Below the pieces are notes generated by a model. That model saw only the letters and a program-made list of their open reading frames with translations, made no database searches and was not told where the DNA came from. Made by a program: the position numbers and the translations under genes. Positions 13,917 to 23,551 of a stretch of DNA of 64,000 bases are shown here, one piece after another. The stretch is from Isoetes taiwanensis (taxonomy: Eukaryota; Streptophyta; Lycopodiopsida; Isoetales; Isoetaceae), in the NCBI GenBank assembly GCA_021234155.1, contig JAJEKV010000156.1:836230-900229 (forward strand), in the 5' to 3' direction. The stretch's first letter is position 1. Each line of letters begins with the position of its first letter.

Positions 13917-15418
13917 TACGCTTTTTCAGAGAGTTTCCTATGATTTCGTGATGTATTCAAATGGATGTACTAATCATTACATCTAAGTGCACCATTTTGA
14001 GCGTGATTTTTAGCCTTTTTTTCAATGGTCAACAACCAATGACTCACAACAAAAGCACTTTTTTGGCGTGTGGTGCATAATGGGCATGAAGGAGCCATTG
14101 ATTTTAGCATTTTTCAATGGTCAGCAACCAATCTCTTTTTGTGTGTGTGGTGCATAATAGGCACATGAAGGGCTTGAGAAAGGGCGCATGTGAGTGCGAG
14201 ACTCGCTGGCAACACATTTCTTATCATAACTTTTGATCCAAAGCTCACATTTTGAGATGATTTTTATTGCGTTGGAAAGCTCTCTCGAGATCTTTTTGAT
14301 AGTGTATGATATGGATATGTTTGGTTAAGTTATGTATTCTAAACAGCATTTTTCGGCCGGGTTTGGTAAGGCTTTCACATCTACCTTCAGTTATCTGAGT
14401 TAGCGCTATTGGATATTGTTTATGGCTCATTTGAATGAAGCTTACTTGCAAGTACCGGCATTTTTAGATTTTGAAGCTGATTATTAAGCGAATTCCAAGG
14501 CTTCTAGATCCTTGTGCTAACAAGCGAGAAAAGGATTTCCCACTTTGGTTTCTCACCACAAGAATCCATGTAGGCAAAAATTTTAACATTTAAATTCAGT
14601 TGAAAAATGTTTATGTATGGGTGTTGCAAACTTTATGACTTTCAGAATAATGGGATCAATCTGCTCTATCTTTATGGTAACTTTTACCCATGTTCCTATT
14701 TGTTTTATTGTGATCAAATTCAAAAAGCTACGAGGTGATGAAAGCCTCAAATGAATTCTAGTTTTTACGGTTTTGAATTCTAAAATTTTTGTCACATGGG
14801 AGAGGGGGTGGCGTCCTAAGGCCGAAGAAGGAACCAAAAACACAGCAGCCATTAACATCCAACATATAAAATTAAAATCCCCAACACGCAACAACCAACA
14901 CACATAACAACCATTGACATTAACAACCAACACATAACTACCATTGACATTAATTAACATAACCATTGGGTCAACACATTTAAATTAAAATCCCCTTAAA
15001 CCCCCTTTTGGTTTGGGTGCATATTCACATGGGGGTGGCGTGGGGCAGCGAGGGCCTCATGGTATTTTTGCGTCGCGAAATCAACACCATATAGTATTAA
15101 GCGAAATTAGTATTTTCTGTTCAATTTTGTTATCTGATATAGCAAATTTTGTACTTGCATACCCCACAAGCGAGGAACTTTAAATGCGATTGTAGATTAA
15201 GGAATAAAGGGTGAATATGCCTATCCAACAGCTCTCGTTGCTACCGAGGTCACCCCACGTGTGAATATGCACCCAAACCAAAGAGGGGTTTTAAGAGGAT
15301 TTTAATTTAAATGTGTTGGACCTAATGGTTGTGTTAATTAATGTCAATGGTAGTTATGTGTTGGTTGTTAATGTCAATGGTTGTTATGTGTTGGTTGTTA
15401 TGTGTTGGTTGTTGTGTT
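13917..15418. mobile_element. Insertion in the gypsy RT, with a foldback element
   Basis: RT homology stops near 13,895 and restarts at 15,419, so about 1.5 kb was inserted. The right third is a large foldback: an arm at ~14,883-15,040 (repeating AACAACCAACACATAAC and CCATTGACATTAA) is matched in reverse by ~15,249-15,412, with a loop of about 210 bp. The left kilobase (13,917-14,880) has paired CAATGGTCAACAACCAAT phrases but no gene. I could not define a target duplication for the whole insert, so it may be two events. Confidence 0.6.
14883..15412. repeat. Foldback (MITE-like) inverted repeat
   Basis: Arms of about 155 bp that are roughly 90% complementary by eye. They share CCATTGACATTAATTAACA, CACATTTAAATTAAAATCC and GGTTTGGGTGCATATTCACA. 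The arms contain internal short tandem repeats. Non-coding. Confidence 0.75.
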
Positions 15419-15677
15419 ATCTTCCGCGAATTCTTAGATTCTTTCATCATAGTCTTCTTCGACGACATCCTCTCTGGAAGAGCATACCCAACATTTGAGA
15501 AGGGTGCATGAAAAGCTAAGAAGGCATCAACTCTTCGCGAAGCTATCTAAGTGCCACTTCGCGACAGAAAGTGGAGTACCTAGGGCATGTGATTTCAGCG
15601 GAAGGCATCTCCACAGACCCTGCTAAGATTGAAGCAGTGATAGACTGGCCAGCACCAAAGAACACGCATGAAGTAAG
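15419..15677 (+). pseudogene. Ty3/gypsy RT C-terminal segment
   Basis: Continuation of the RT: a frame with REFLDSFIIVFFDDIL contains the FFDDIL form of the catalytic YxDD box. It is followed by RRVHEKLRRHQLFAKLSKC and EYLGHVISAEGISTDPAKIE, then DWPAPKNTHEV, the standard order at the RT/RNase H border. Two small frameshifts lie near 15,460-15,570. The sequence is cut at 15,677 by the 22.7-kb insertion, and the next codon continues at 38,379. Confidence 0.9.
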
Positions 15678-15709
15678 CATTAGGGCGGATTTGGGGTCTG
15701 AAAATGGCC
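15678..15709 (+). repeat. Left terminal inverted repeat (32 bp)
   Basis: Begins CATTAGGGCGGATTTGGGGT and ends GAAAATGGCC. It matches 38,347-38,378 in reverse complement at all 32 positions. Weaker similarity extends to ~15,740, including TTCCACGTCA at 15,729-15,738. Confidence 0.95.
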
Positions 15710-15728
15710 CTTATCTTGGGCTAAAGAT

Positions 15729-15980
15729 TTCCACGTCAGATTCGCCAGGACCAATCAGGTTTGCGCCTTTTTTACGAAAGTCAGTATTACTTGGCAGGTA
15801 GAAGGATGAGCAGGCTTACTTGGCATCCACATGGCGTATTTTCATAGGGGATGCCTGCGCTTTTATTGCAACCATTTTAATGGCCGTATTTTTCGAGTCG
15901 CCGCCCAAAAATAATGGTGACTTTGACCGCCCTACTTGTCGGCGTCACCAACTCCCTTTGTCAAATTTTGGCGCCAAACT
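15729..15980 (+). promoter_or_regulatory. Histone/S-phase type promoter motifs at the left end
   Basis: Three motifs known from plant replication-dependent histone and S-phase promoters lie together: the hexamer-type CCACGTCA (15,731-15,738), a CCAAT box in GACCAATCAGG (15,751-15,755), and a perfect 12-bp palindrome TTTGGCGCCAAA (15,967-15,978) that fits an E2F site. A CCACGTCA copy is also found, inverted, 44 bp from the right end. The functional assignment is inference from motif identity. Confidence 0.5.
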
Positions 15981-16206
15981 TCAGATCTTGTCACTCCGGC
16001 CTCTCGTGCATCCTCTCCGCCTTCACTCCTCATCCGCAATCCATGTCTCTGTAATTTACGTGTTCTTGCCCCATTTACAGAACTCCCAAGGTCAAGAAGT
16101 GAGGTTTTGTCTCAATAGGTTAGTGGGTGAGTATCTTTGCCATCAACGAGGGGCGAGCATAGAGTTAGCGACAAAGGCGATCAAACGTCTTGGACACATT
16201 GGATAG
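15820..16206 (+). CDS. Small unrecognised protein at the left end
   Basis: A frame ending in TAG at 16,204-16,206. The N-terminal half overlaps the promoter-like motifs, so the real start is probably internal, perhaps after splicing (a GTAATTT…TTTACAG pair lies at ~16,046-16,075 but would make only a 30-nt intron). The C-terminal ~36 residues (from EVRFCLNRLVGEYL to ATKAIKRLGHIG) look like an amphipathic helical segment. A distant resemblance to the end of a histone fold can be imagined but not supported. Unrecognised. Confidence 0.25.
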   Translation: MASTWRIFIGDACAFIATILMAVFFESPPKNNGDFDRPTCRRHQLPLSNFGAKLQILSLRPLVHPLRLHSSSAIHVSVIYVFLPHLQNSQGQEVRFCLNRLVGEYLCHQRGASIELATKAIKRLGHIG

Positions 16207-16357
16207 GTAGGATAAAAGAGTTCAAGTTGAATTCTAGCGGCGGAAAGTGGAAAGTATAACAATACGACATGCATATACCCCTTCCGATATGGCCAAGCTA
16301 ATCTCCACCAAAAACAACTTCCCAAAATTGCCCGCGAAATGGTAACCACCTTAAGCG

Positions 16358-16422
16358 GATCACACGACGCCGGCTAGTGTCGACTACTTAATGCGTAGAG
16401 ATAGTTTCGGCGTCGTGTGATC
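16358..16422. repeat. 65-bp hairpin (GATCACACGACGCCG arms), copy 1
   Basis: Perfect 15-bp arms GATCACACGACGCCG / CGGCGTCGTGTGATC separated by 35 bp. First of about ten related hairpins spaced between the genes of the 22.7-kb element. Confidence 0.9.
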
Positions 16423-16550
16423 TTCTTATCTTTTCATTTCTTTCGTTGACACGTGTTTACAAACAAATTTATTGTGCGGGTTTATGTTTATCGGGCGTCG
16501 TGGATGTCATTCCGGCCGAAAGTATTAGTAGTGTGTACTTTGTGCGTGTA

Positions 16551-17294
16551 TCACATAGACATCGGAATTGTCCTTTTCCAAGGTATGGATGCGTGACCTT
16601 GCGGGTATAGGCATCTGGTTTTACTGGACATGATTATAACGTAAAGGTCGAGAAACCGAGCTTGAGGCGGTTGAATTGCCCCTTTAAGTGAACTTTGTAA
16701 GCCACGACTAATGAGAACAATGTAATTGCAATGAAGAAATGCATGGTCGACGAGGTGCAAGCGGGAATGTCAGCGGGCGTGAGGATGAGTTTCAAAATCT
16801 TCACACCGTTTGAGGTATTTGCTAACATATTCGGATGGCGCGGGAAGTTCGAAAAGCTCCGAAGACATATACGTGCTTTCTCCCCCCTGCCGATTTTGTG
16901 GATGGCTTATTTTTGGTTCCGACCTGGGATGTTCGATTCCACGAATCATCCGGTCAACTAACAGAGGTCCGCGTAGTTAAGTCCTCCTTTAAGTTCAGAT
17001 ACTTTCTTCCAAAACAATATTTATACGTTAATTGTCAACTAGAACGAAGGAAACAGAAAAAGAGAGGCTGCACAACTTTTTGGGAGCCGTTTGAGGACCA
17101 TAATAGACACTCTCGATCGGTGGGATATTCGAGTATGGAGAGGGGAGGAAGTCATTTATACGGCCACCATGGAAGCGAATGGCCATTATCGAGCTAAGAG
17201 TGCTAATGGAGATAGAGGAAATTGCGGCGACTTCCATTATTTTATTGATGGCATTAGGGTTGGTTCTGAGGCAAGAGGGAAATGTAAAGTTTAG
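16551..17294 (+). pseudogene. Unrecognised protein relic of the 22.7-kb element
   Basis: Successive overlapping frames suggest one protein broken by indels: GHDYNVKVEKPSLRRLNCPFK (16,620-16,690), then MKKCMVDEVQAGMSAGVRMSF…FANIFGWRGKFEK (16,731-16,860), then LPPADFVDGLFLVPTWDVRF and FRYFLPKQYLYVN (to ~17,040), then DRWDIRVWRGEEVIYTATME (to 17,294). Alternating aromatic and charged residues suggest a globular beta-rich protein of about 240 residues. No family is recognised. It lies between hairpin 1 and the histone H3 gene. Confidence 0.35.
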
Positions 17295-17543
17295 TGAGTT
17301 AAGCGATCAACAAAGAAATTGTCTATCGGCTAAGCGCTTTGAATCTCGGTTTTTTATTTGTGTTTTTGTCCGATGTTTTTTTAGGGTTCCGTATTTTGTC
17401 CGATATTTTTTTAGGGTTCCGTACAATTATTTAAAAACGTTACCATCATATTTTACTTTAACTTCTGTTTTTTACTATTTATCTCTTGCCAGTTGTCTAT
17501 TTTGTCAGTGTTCGTAGTATAAAGCGCCATCCGCTGAGAAGCC
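17295..17543. other. Intergenic spacer upstream of the H3 gene
   Basis: T-rich spacer with two near-identical ~26-bp direct repeats (TTTTAGGGTTCCGTA at ~17,380 and ~17,408). The AGGGTT cores resemble telo-box elements of plant promoters. No canonical hairpin is seen here. Confidence 0.35.
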
Positions 17544-18456
17544 ATGGCAAGAACTAAAAAAAACCAAGCGCAAGGATCCATCCAGTGGTGTAAGGCGGTG
17601 ATTACATTAGTCCGCCTTCTTCATCCGACTCTGAAGTCTCGATAGAGATTCTCCTCCTCGACCATGCCCTAACGAAGACCCGAAAAGAAATCCGCATGAC
17701 GGCGGGGAGAAGCGGCTTTCGGAGGTAAGTAGGGAGGTGTACTCCCGGTTCGAGCGAGGATGAAAATGTGAGACCCGTGGCGCGAATATGATGCGGATTA
17801 ATTATTGGGCAGCCGCCTCTTCTTGCTCTTCCTGCTCCTCCTGTTCCTCCTGTGGAGGTGCCAGGACCTTCAAATCAAAGGAGGAGGCCCAACGCCCGAA
17901 AAAGGGGAAGGCGACCCCCGGGAATGTGGGAGGGAGATCTAGGAAGAGTCGGTAGAGGAAAACAAAATTTGCGAATCTTTGGGGTGAGGAGGCGGCGGAA
18001 GAGTCGGCCCGAAACAACGAGGCTCCAAATCTTTGGGGTGGGTGAGGGTAGAGGCCGGAAGCGGAAGAGCGAAGCACTGGTATTAAAGCGCTTGAGATTA
18101 AAAGTATCGAGAAAACCGAGATGGTCATTCAGCGTCTCCCATTTGCCGGGCTCGTGAGAGAGATTACGCAAGAGTGTGGTGCGATACATCATACCAATTA
18201 CAGAATTCAAGCAAGCGCCTTAAATGCTCTTCAAATGGCCGGGCGGTTGGTGTCGGTTCTGTTCGAGGACTCGCGACTTGCAGCAATACATGCCAAGCGG
18301 TGGACTGTCATGCCCAAGGACATGCGCCTCGTCTTACGCATAAAGGGATCCGAGTACTATGGTCAAAATTTTATGGCTGAATACAACAAGAAGAAAAGAC
18401 CCCCCTTAAAAGGCCGTGAAGTGCCTTTGTGTTTTCATATGTATAATATTTCTTAA
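17544..18456 (+). CDS. Divergent histone H3 with CENH3-like features
   Basis: The histone fold runs from ~18,079 to ~18,345: EIKSIEKTEM stands for the pre-helix segment, then RLPFAGLVREITQ (helix 1), RIQASALNALQ…LVSVLFEDSRLAAIHAKR (helix 2), WTVMPKDMRLVLRIKG (helix 3). The last part is diagnostic of H3 (canonical ALFEDTNL, IHAKR, MPKD). Between VREI and the R-x-Q motif there are 12 residues where canonical H3 has 8; a longer loop 1 is a known hallmark of centromeric H3. The ATG at 17,544 opens MARTKKNQAQ, matching the MARTK start of H3/CENH3, but this frame stops at 17,643. The long tail region (17,590-18,070) must be joined by splicing (GAG|GTAAGT at ~17,726 is a good donor) or contains indels. 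The protein runs about 30 residues beyond the normal H3 end to TAA at 18,454. It would package DNA or mark chromatin in the nucleus. Confidence 0.75.
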
Positions 18457-18545
18457 TGCAATGGCTTTATAAGCAATCTCTTAGTCCATTTCTTTCTTAG
18501 AAGCCTAGCTTAGCACTTTGTATTTTTTTTTAATGTTATACGTGA

Positions 18546-18614
18546 GGATCACACGACGCCGCAACAAGCATTGTGCTTTTTGTTGCACATAGTAGTCTTG
18601 GCGTCGTGTGATCC
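18546..18614. repeat. 69-bp hairpin, copy 2
   Basis: Perfect 15-bp arms GGATCACACGACGCC / GGCGTCGTGTGATCC, with an inner GCAACAA…TTGTTGC stem. It lies between the H3 gene and the next gene, 150 bp before the latter's ATG. Confidence 0.92.
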
Positions 18615-18616
18615 AA

Positions 18617-18641
18617 CCTAACCCTAACCCTAACCCTAAAA
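18617..18641 (+). promoter_or_regulatory. Telo-box-like (CCTAA)n motif
   Basis: CCTAACCCTAACCCTAACCC followed by TAAAA, immediately after hairpin 2 and about 120 bp before the ATG at 18,764. Short telomere-like boxes are common in promoters of plant growth and translation genes. Three and a half units are too few to call an interstitial telomere. Confidence 0.45.
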
Positions 18642-18763
18642 TGTGCGGACAAATCTCCCCAACGGCTGTGTCCCTTTCATAATCGACAAATCGGCTACTT
18701 GAGTTCAAAAGTGGCGGCCTTACGGCTCCTAAACATCTTCTTGTTTTCGTCGTTTGCTTAGCC

Positions 18764-20185
18764 ATGGATTGTTATGTGAAGTTCACGGAATGGTATGCAT
18801 CAGCCCCTCATGACAACGAGGAAGTTGCGCCCATTGCGCGATTTATCCGTTCTATTGCAAGGAGTTGGACATCATGGCAAACAAGATGCGAGCTTGGATG
18901 CTATCGCGAGGTTGCTTTAGCTTTCACCCACAAGCTTGGTCTCGGTGCCGACGTCCTTTGCGGATGTCCACGGCTCGTGGATTCCAAAACCAGCTCTAGA
19001 GGAGGCGGCTTCCCATTTGCAAAGCGAGGGAAGATGTTTTTCAAGAATCTTTGCGCGGGCTCCTCCTGGCTGCGTCCTTGTGCTTAAGAAGGTATCTTAT
19101 TTCTCTTTGCGTTTGCATTTGCTAGTTATTGCATTCTGCTCGGCCAAACCGAAGATACACTGGAAACAATGAAATCTTTAAGCCAAGGGGGTCGTTTATG
19201 TGTGATGATCTTGACTATGGCGTAGAAATGGAGATAGATCTACAAGAAGAAGAGCAAGAATGTAGGAGTTTTAGCTTGGCCTTGCTTGGCCTTGGGTGAA
19301 CGGAGGAGGGAGATGATTCGGAAGGTGATGAGGATGGGGATGAGGATGAAAAGAAGTTGTCGACATAGCCAATTTTAGTGGAAGGCAAAGAATACTTATT
19401 GCTAAGTGATATCTTGAGGAACCCGTCTTTGTTCTTAATGTGTGCTAGGGAAGACGAAGAGCTTATCGGTTACCTTGGCGAATGGGTAAACTTAGGCCTA
19501 GATTTTGAAGAGGATTTGGACAAAGAGATGTTTGAAGTATCTAATTATACCGGCAATGCTATAAAGCTTAAAGAAGCATATGAGAGGCTGGAGTCTCGAT
19601 TTGCTCAAGATGAGGCGAATCTACCAACGGAAGAAGAATTCCAGCGTCTCCGTGCAAAGCTGCCAACAGGATCTACAGGTTTGGCAGGCCCTTCAGTCAA
19701 TCGCGGCAGCATAAGCCTGGTAGATGAGGATAAATGTGAAGAAGATAATCTTGAGGGTTCTTATTTGTGGGAAGTAGATGATTTTTTTTTTTGCCGACAT
19801 GCACGCTTGGGGGCAGGAAAATTGAAGGACTCTACATTGTTAAGATATATCTCAAGATTCGTTAATGGGGAGATAATCGTCTTCAGCAGAACTTTCAGTC
19901 CAAAGGGTGCAGAGTTTGTCTATTACCTCCGTGCATTATGCATGTTCGGGAACCATTCCCAATTGGCATCAAACACCAAAGGGTGATAGCAATTCGGGCG
20001 GATGTTGTGTTACAATATTTTGGCGACCAAGCGATTCTGCGGTGAGCAATATGTTAAATTTTTTAGGCTGGCCGGGCTTGACTCACCCAAGGTTGGAAGC
20101 TGGGGTCGATAACATGGAAGTCATTGCCTTGTTGGATCAGTGTGGCAGGGGATTGAAAGAGCATGAAATTGACGATGAAGCTTGA
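18764..20185 (+). pseudogene. Unrecognised acidic-linker protein of the 22.7-kb element
   Basis: Starts at ATG 18,764 (MDCYVKFTEWYASAPHDNEE, then VAPIARFIRSIARSW). After a frame change near 18,930 it continues …GSWIPKPALEEAASHLQSEG. An acidic linker follows (EGDDSEGDEDGDEDEKK at ~19,300). The longest intact part is 19,378-19,986 (EGKEYLLLSDILRNPSLFLM, then a helical ELIGYLGEWVNLGLDFEEDL segment, then LKEAYERLESRFAQDE). After one more frameshift it ends NMEVIALLDQCGRGL…DDEA at 20,185. The total is about 450 residues. Stretches such as RADVVLQYFGDQAIL look like a folded domain, but I do not recognise the family. A possible GT…AG pair lies at ~19,091-19,123. Confidence 0.45.
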
Positions 20186-20336
20186 GAAATTGGAAGTTAT
20201 ATGTTTTCCAACTTGTATCGGTAAAATTATTTATGTACAGATTGTCCTTCCGAAATTCCTAATAAAAATTATTTTTATTTGTATTTATTTACATCCCTAA
20301 AATACATCACCGATTTTTACGTCATATCTAGGTTTT

Positions 20337-20435
20337 GGCGTCGTGTGATATCTATCTCGAAGAAATGAAATATTATTGGAAAAAGACAATTAATTTATTT
20401 ATTCCTCACACGATCGCGAAGCTAACTTCGTGTGA
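20337..20435. repeat. Hairpin arms, copy 3 (partial, two pieces)
   Basis: GGCGTCGTGTGATA at 20,337-20,350 is a right arm whose left arm is decayed (~20,306). A compact hairpin TCACACGA…CTTCGTGTGA lies at 20,406-20,435 and ends 7 bp before the TATA box of the next gene. Confidence 0.7.
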
Positions 20436-20442
20436 CTCATGT

Positions 20443-20450
20443 TATAAATA
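20443..20450 (+). promoter_or_regulatory. TATA box of coiled-coil gene 1
   Basis: TATAAATA, 98 bp before the ATG at 20,541. The same TTATAAATAGAAGAC context recurs at 21,343, showing the duplicated promoter. Confidence 0.7.
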
Positions 20451-20540
20451 GAAGACCCGATGTCCACGCCCGACCTCCGATCGCCTTCCGCCTTCTGCTC
20501 ATCTTCTACTTCCGGCTTCCGCCTTCCACCTTCTGCTCCG

Positions 20541-20939
20541 ATGGCATCATCATCTTCCTCTAGCAAGCGACCACGCCAAGATAGCACTCCCCAGCGCCCA
20601 GCTGCCCGTGGACATCACCCTTGCAGTGGTGATGAAGAGATTCAAGGAGATCCATGATGAAAACAACCGCCTCGTCGCGCCGAAACAATGAGGGCGGTCG
20701 ACGGATTAGCCTTCCGCGAGGGAGCTGCCGCGACGCGGCGAGATGTTGAGCTCGTGGAAACATTAGCCATGTACCAAGAGGCTGACGAGCAGCGGGGCGG
20801 CGGTTGAAACTGCTCACATGATTTCGCGGCCTTAGAAGATATGGAGAAGAAGCTCCGAGCTGCGAGGATGAGAACGCTGTTTTTACGGCTTCAGTACGCA
20901 GGACATGAAAATCAGCTAGAGGATCATGAAGATCCCTAG
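20541..20939 (+). pseudogene. Coiled-coil gene 1 (family with SSSS-basic N terminus)
   Basis: ATG at 20,541 gives MASSSSSSKRPRQDSTPQRP, a serine-rich basic start that looks like a nuclear localisation signal (KRPR). The next frame carries LPVDITLAVVMKRFKE-IHDENN, the family's conserved block, and after further indels a C-terminal part around EKKLRAA…EDHEDP. Its closest relative is gene 2 at 21,451, and genes 3 and 4 share the block. There is a C-terminal leucine-zipper-like segment. The function is unknown: a small nuclear coiled-coil protein is inferred. It is broken by at least three indels as given. Confidence 0.6.
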
Positions 20940-21034
20940 CCGTTGTATCTATCTATTTTTGCTTCAAAGAAAAGTTTTCTCTATTTTTGCTTCTATCTAT
21001 CTGTTGTTCCAATGTATGTTACGTTTTATTAAAA

Positions 21035-21100
21035 TATCACCGCGGCGAAATGCCTTGCTTGCAATTAGGTAGCAATCAATGGATTTCGGCGTCGTGTTCC
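21035..21100. repeat. 66-bp hairpin, copy 4
   Basis: ATCACCGCGGCGAAAT pairs imperfectly with ATTTCGGCGTCGTGTTCC. It directly follows the AATAAA-poor 3' end of coiled-coil gene 1 (TTTTATTAAAA at 21,025-21,035), and the same arrangement follows gene 2. Confidence 0.8.
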
Positions 21101-21253
21101 ATCTCGCTTCTATTTTGCTTCAATGAAGTTCTATCTTTAGTTATGTATCCCGATAAAATTACTTATGTATAGATTGTATCACGAAATTATCAATAAAATT
21201 ATCACACGAGCTTTCTCGGAAGAAAAGGCGTTAGAAAATAGTAACTCCTTTTT

Positions 21254-21319
21254 CCTCACACGGCCCCAAGTAGCGGTCGATTTTTCTGACCCACGGCATC
21301 CTTCCGGCGTGGGTGTGAC
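21254..21319. repeat. 66-bp hairpin, copy 5
   Basis: CCTCACACGGCCCC pairs with CCGGCGTGGGTGTGAC. It ends about 24 bp before the TATA box at 21,343. Confidence 0.65.
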
Positions 21320-21342
21320 TCAAGCTACTACGAAATCCCTGT

Positions 21343-21350
21343 TATAAATA
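21343..21350 (+). promoter_or_regulatory. TATA box of coiled-coil gene 2
   Basis: TATAAATA, 108 bp before ATG 21,451, in the same TTATAAATAGAAGAC context as gene 1. Confidence 0.7.
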
Positions 21351-21450
21351 GAAGACTTTCTATCTTGCCTTCGACCTCCGATCCTCTTCCGCCTTCGCCT
21401 TCTTACGCTCATCTTCTCCCCTTCGCCTTCCGCCTTCCGCCTTCTCCTCG

Positions 21451-21805
21451 ATGGCATCTTCATCCTCCTCCAAGATTTAGCGGCCCCGGAACTGCCAGCG
21501 GACATCACCCCTTTGCGTGGTGATGAAGAGATTCAAGGAGGTTCACGACGAAAACAACCGTCGTCGTCGCCGAAAGATGGAGGCGGTGGGCGTGTTAGAA
21601 TTCACTAGGGGCTGCTTGCATGAGCGAGACCTTGAGCTTCGCAAGAACATTAACCCGGTGCCGAGAGGCCAATAGCCGTAGGGTCGAGGCAGTTTTAATC
21701 GCACACAATTTCGCCTTGCTAGAAGATATGGAGAAGAAGCTTCGAGCTGCGGAGGATGAGAACGCAGCTTTACGGCTTCAGCTACAGGATCATGAAGATC
21801 CGTAG
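21451..21805 (+). pseudogene. Coiled-coil gene 2, tandem paralogue of gene 1
   Basis: MASSSSSKI then a stop in frame; the other frames carry LPADITxxxVVMKRFKEVHDEN and then a clean stretch ending MEKKLRAAEDENAALRLQLQ and DHEDP before TAG at 21,803-21,805. The last ~35 residues have a heptad pattern of leucines, a good coiled coil. The promoter, coding part and 3' hairpin all match gene 1, so a ~900-bp unit was duplicated in tandem. Broken as given by about three indels. Confidence 0.6.
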
Positions 21806-21889
21806 CCATTGTATATATATTTTTTTGTTTCAAAGAAAAATTTGCTCTATTTCTTGCTTCTATCATTCTCTTGTTTTGTTTTATTAAAA

Positions 21890-21957
21890 GATCACCACGC
21901 CTTGAAATGCCATTCTTGCAATTAGGTAGCAATCAATGGATTTCGCGTCGTATGATC
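21890..21957. repeat. 68-bp hairpin, copy 6
   Basis: GATCACCACGCCTTGAAAT pairs with ATTTCGCGTCGTATGATC. It follows the gene 2 3' end exactly as copy 4 follows gene 1, and shares the loop GCAATTAGGTAGCAATCAAT with it. Confidence 0.8.
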
Positions 21958-22050
21958 TTCACAACGTACACCTCCTTGTATGTATAAATTCATAATTTAT
22001 TAATGGAAAAGTGTATGTAACACAAATATCTAGCTAGATTATGTGATAAC

Positions 22051-22254
22051 TTGCAGGTAAATGCGAATTTGCATGTGGATGACAACGTCTATTCACATAC
22101 GTGGCTTGTGGATGACAACGTCATGCCAAGGGCGTGGCATCTTGCCGCCACAATAACAACTTGTCTTTTATGCGGCACGCATACGATGCGGCTAGGATAT
22201 GACGGATCCCATGATGCGAACATAGGCTACCGTTGCCCTAATTGCATGCTATAA
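22051..22254 (+). CDS. Zinc-ribbon-like exon
   Basis: A frame that opens right after a splice-acceptor-like ACTTGCAG (22,049-22,056) and ends TAA at 22,252-22,254. Its C terminus has two Cys pairs, CLLCGTHTMRLGYDG…YRCPNC, spaced like a small zinc ribbon (CxxC-x~19-CxxC). A VDDN motif occurs twice (VDDNVYSHTW, VDDNVMPRAW). There is no ATG at the beginning, so it may be a last exon. Zinc ribbons of this form occur in transcription factors and in viral and transposon proteins; the exact role is unknown. Confidence 0.45.
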   Translation: MQVNANLHVDDNVYSHTWLVDDNVMPRAWHLAATITTCLLCGTHTMRLGYDGSHDANIGYRCPNCML

Positions 22255-22330
22255 TTTAAGCCTCATTGGGATTATTACACAACTTTATCGGTACTTTCGC
22301 AACCGTAGATTCCAACGTATCTCTAGTTTC

Positions 22331-22340
22331 TATATAAAAA
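22331..22340 (+). promoter_or_regulatory. TATA box of coiled-coil gene 3
   Basis: TATATAAAAA, 102 bp before ATG 22,433. Confidence 0.65.
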
Positions 22341-22432
22341 GCGTCGAGGAGGCCTTTGTCTTCTCCTATCCGCCATCTTCTGTTTCTACCACATCCGCCC
22401 TCACCCATCACTCTGTTCTCCCATCACTTTCA

Positions 22433-22896
22433 ATGGCCTCCAGCTCCGGTTCCATCCCCGCCAGATCTTGTCTCAAGTTTTGGTCAAGGAAATTCAGAAC
22501 ATTCACAATAAGCGGGAGAGGAACGGATCCGCCTTCTAAAAGAAAAGAATTATGAAGACGCGCCGCCAAGCTGGTTGGGCGGCAGAGGAAAAGGCCGCCT
22601 TCTACAGGGAGGTGATTTTAGTGCGCGTGAATCAGCGGGCTGCCTTAGACCCGCGGTGCGGCGCCACGAGATATAACCTCCAAGAGAGGCTTAGGGCCGC
22701 AATCGAAGCGGGAGAGGCTGCCCCGAGCCCAACCTCGATGAGCGGGAAGATAAGGTTGCGGAATATGAGAACATGGTTTGGGGCAGGCAATCATGTTGGA
22801 GGAGCGAAAAAAATTATCAACGCCCTCCGGGGAAGAGCTTGCCCGGCGATCATAGGCATCGGGCTCCTCCTAGAGGGGCCCGTTTTTTTTTTTTAA
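22433..22896 (+). pseudogene. Coiled-coil gene 3, with an alanine/arginine-rich C-terminal part
   Basis: MASSSGSIPA then, in the next frame, QILSQVLVKEIQNIHNKRER, which aligns to the LPADI..VVMKRFKEIHDEN block of genes 1, 2 and 4. Downstream frames give KTRRQAGWAAEEKAAFYREV and NLQERLRAAIEAGEAAPSP (22,552-22,896), and in another frame KVAEYENMVWGRQ. The product would be a basic helical protein of ~150 residues. The C-terminal half is not shared with the other paralogues. Confidence 0.5.
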
Positions 22897-23007
22897 TGTT
22901 TGTAATTGGTTTTATTTTTCAATGGGAAAAGTTTTTGACAAATGTACCGAATATTACGTTTCCTATTTTTAATTTTCAATATCCGTGGTAGAGAGAATGA
23001 CAAGACA

Positions 23008-23072
23008 GATCACACGAAGCGAAACCCTTCATAGGGTTTTAAAGCTCGTGTGCAGATTTCGCGTGGTGTGAT
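23008..23072. repeat. 65-bp hairpin, copy 7
   Basis: GATCACACGAAGCGAAA pairs with TTTCGCGTGGTGTGAT. It lies between coiled-coil genes 3 and 4. Confidence 0.85.
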
Positions 23073-23209
23073 ATACAGTGTAGTTAGAATAGTTATTAAT
23101 GTGTTCCAGCGGACAGTACCATTAATGTGTTCTAGCGGACAACCGACAGAATCCGCTCGACACGTGCGACAGCAGCCGAGTGTGTTTAATATGTTCAAGC
23201 GCTAATATG

Positions 23210-23217
23210 TATAAATT
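23210..23217 (+). promoter_or_regulatory. TATA box of coiled-coil gene 4
   Basis: TATAAATT, 93 bp before ATG 23,303. The four TATA-to-ATG distances in the family are 98, 108, 102 and 93 bp. Confidence 0.65.
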
Positions 23218-23302
23218 GAGGTCCTTGCATTGTGCTCCTTCCGCCGGTTAGAGTCTTTGCTCCTCACTTCTATAATCTTAACGTCCCTCTCATTTGTCAT
23301 CT

Positions 23303-23551
23303 ATGGCCTCCACATCCTCAACCGCTGATAATGGAAAACGCAAGAGGATAGAACTCCCTTCTGACATAGTGTTGGGTGTTCTAATGAAGAGGTTGAAGGA
23401 GCAAGATGATCTTCTAAAGGAAAACGCCGTTACAATTCAGCAGAAAGAAGAAGAGAATGAATTCAACCTTCTCATGCTTAAAGAGCAGGAGAGGCAAATC
23501 AGGCGGTTGAATAGAAGGTTTAGACGAGATGACATGCCCCAACAAGCTTGA
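23303..23551 (+). CDS. Coiled-coil gene 4, intact 82-residue protein
   Basis: The only family member with an unbroken frame, from ATG 23,303 to TGA at 23,549-23,551. Order: serine/threonine-rich start MASTSSTADN, basic GKRKR (likely nuclear signal), the family block LPSDIVLGVLMKRLKEQDD, then a charged helix KENAVTIQQKEEENEF and basic RQIRRLNRRFRR end. Residues ~20-75 are predicted helical with heptad leucines. It is preceded by a TATA box and hairpin 7. The function is not known. A small DNA- or protein-binding coiled-coil protein is the best description. Confidence 0.65.
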   Translation: MASTSSTADNGKRKRIELPSDIVLGVLMKRLKEQDDLLKENAVTIQQKEEENEFNLLMLKEQERQIRRLNRRFRRDDMPQQA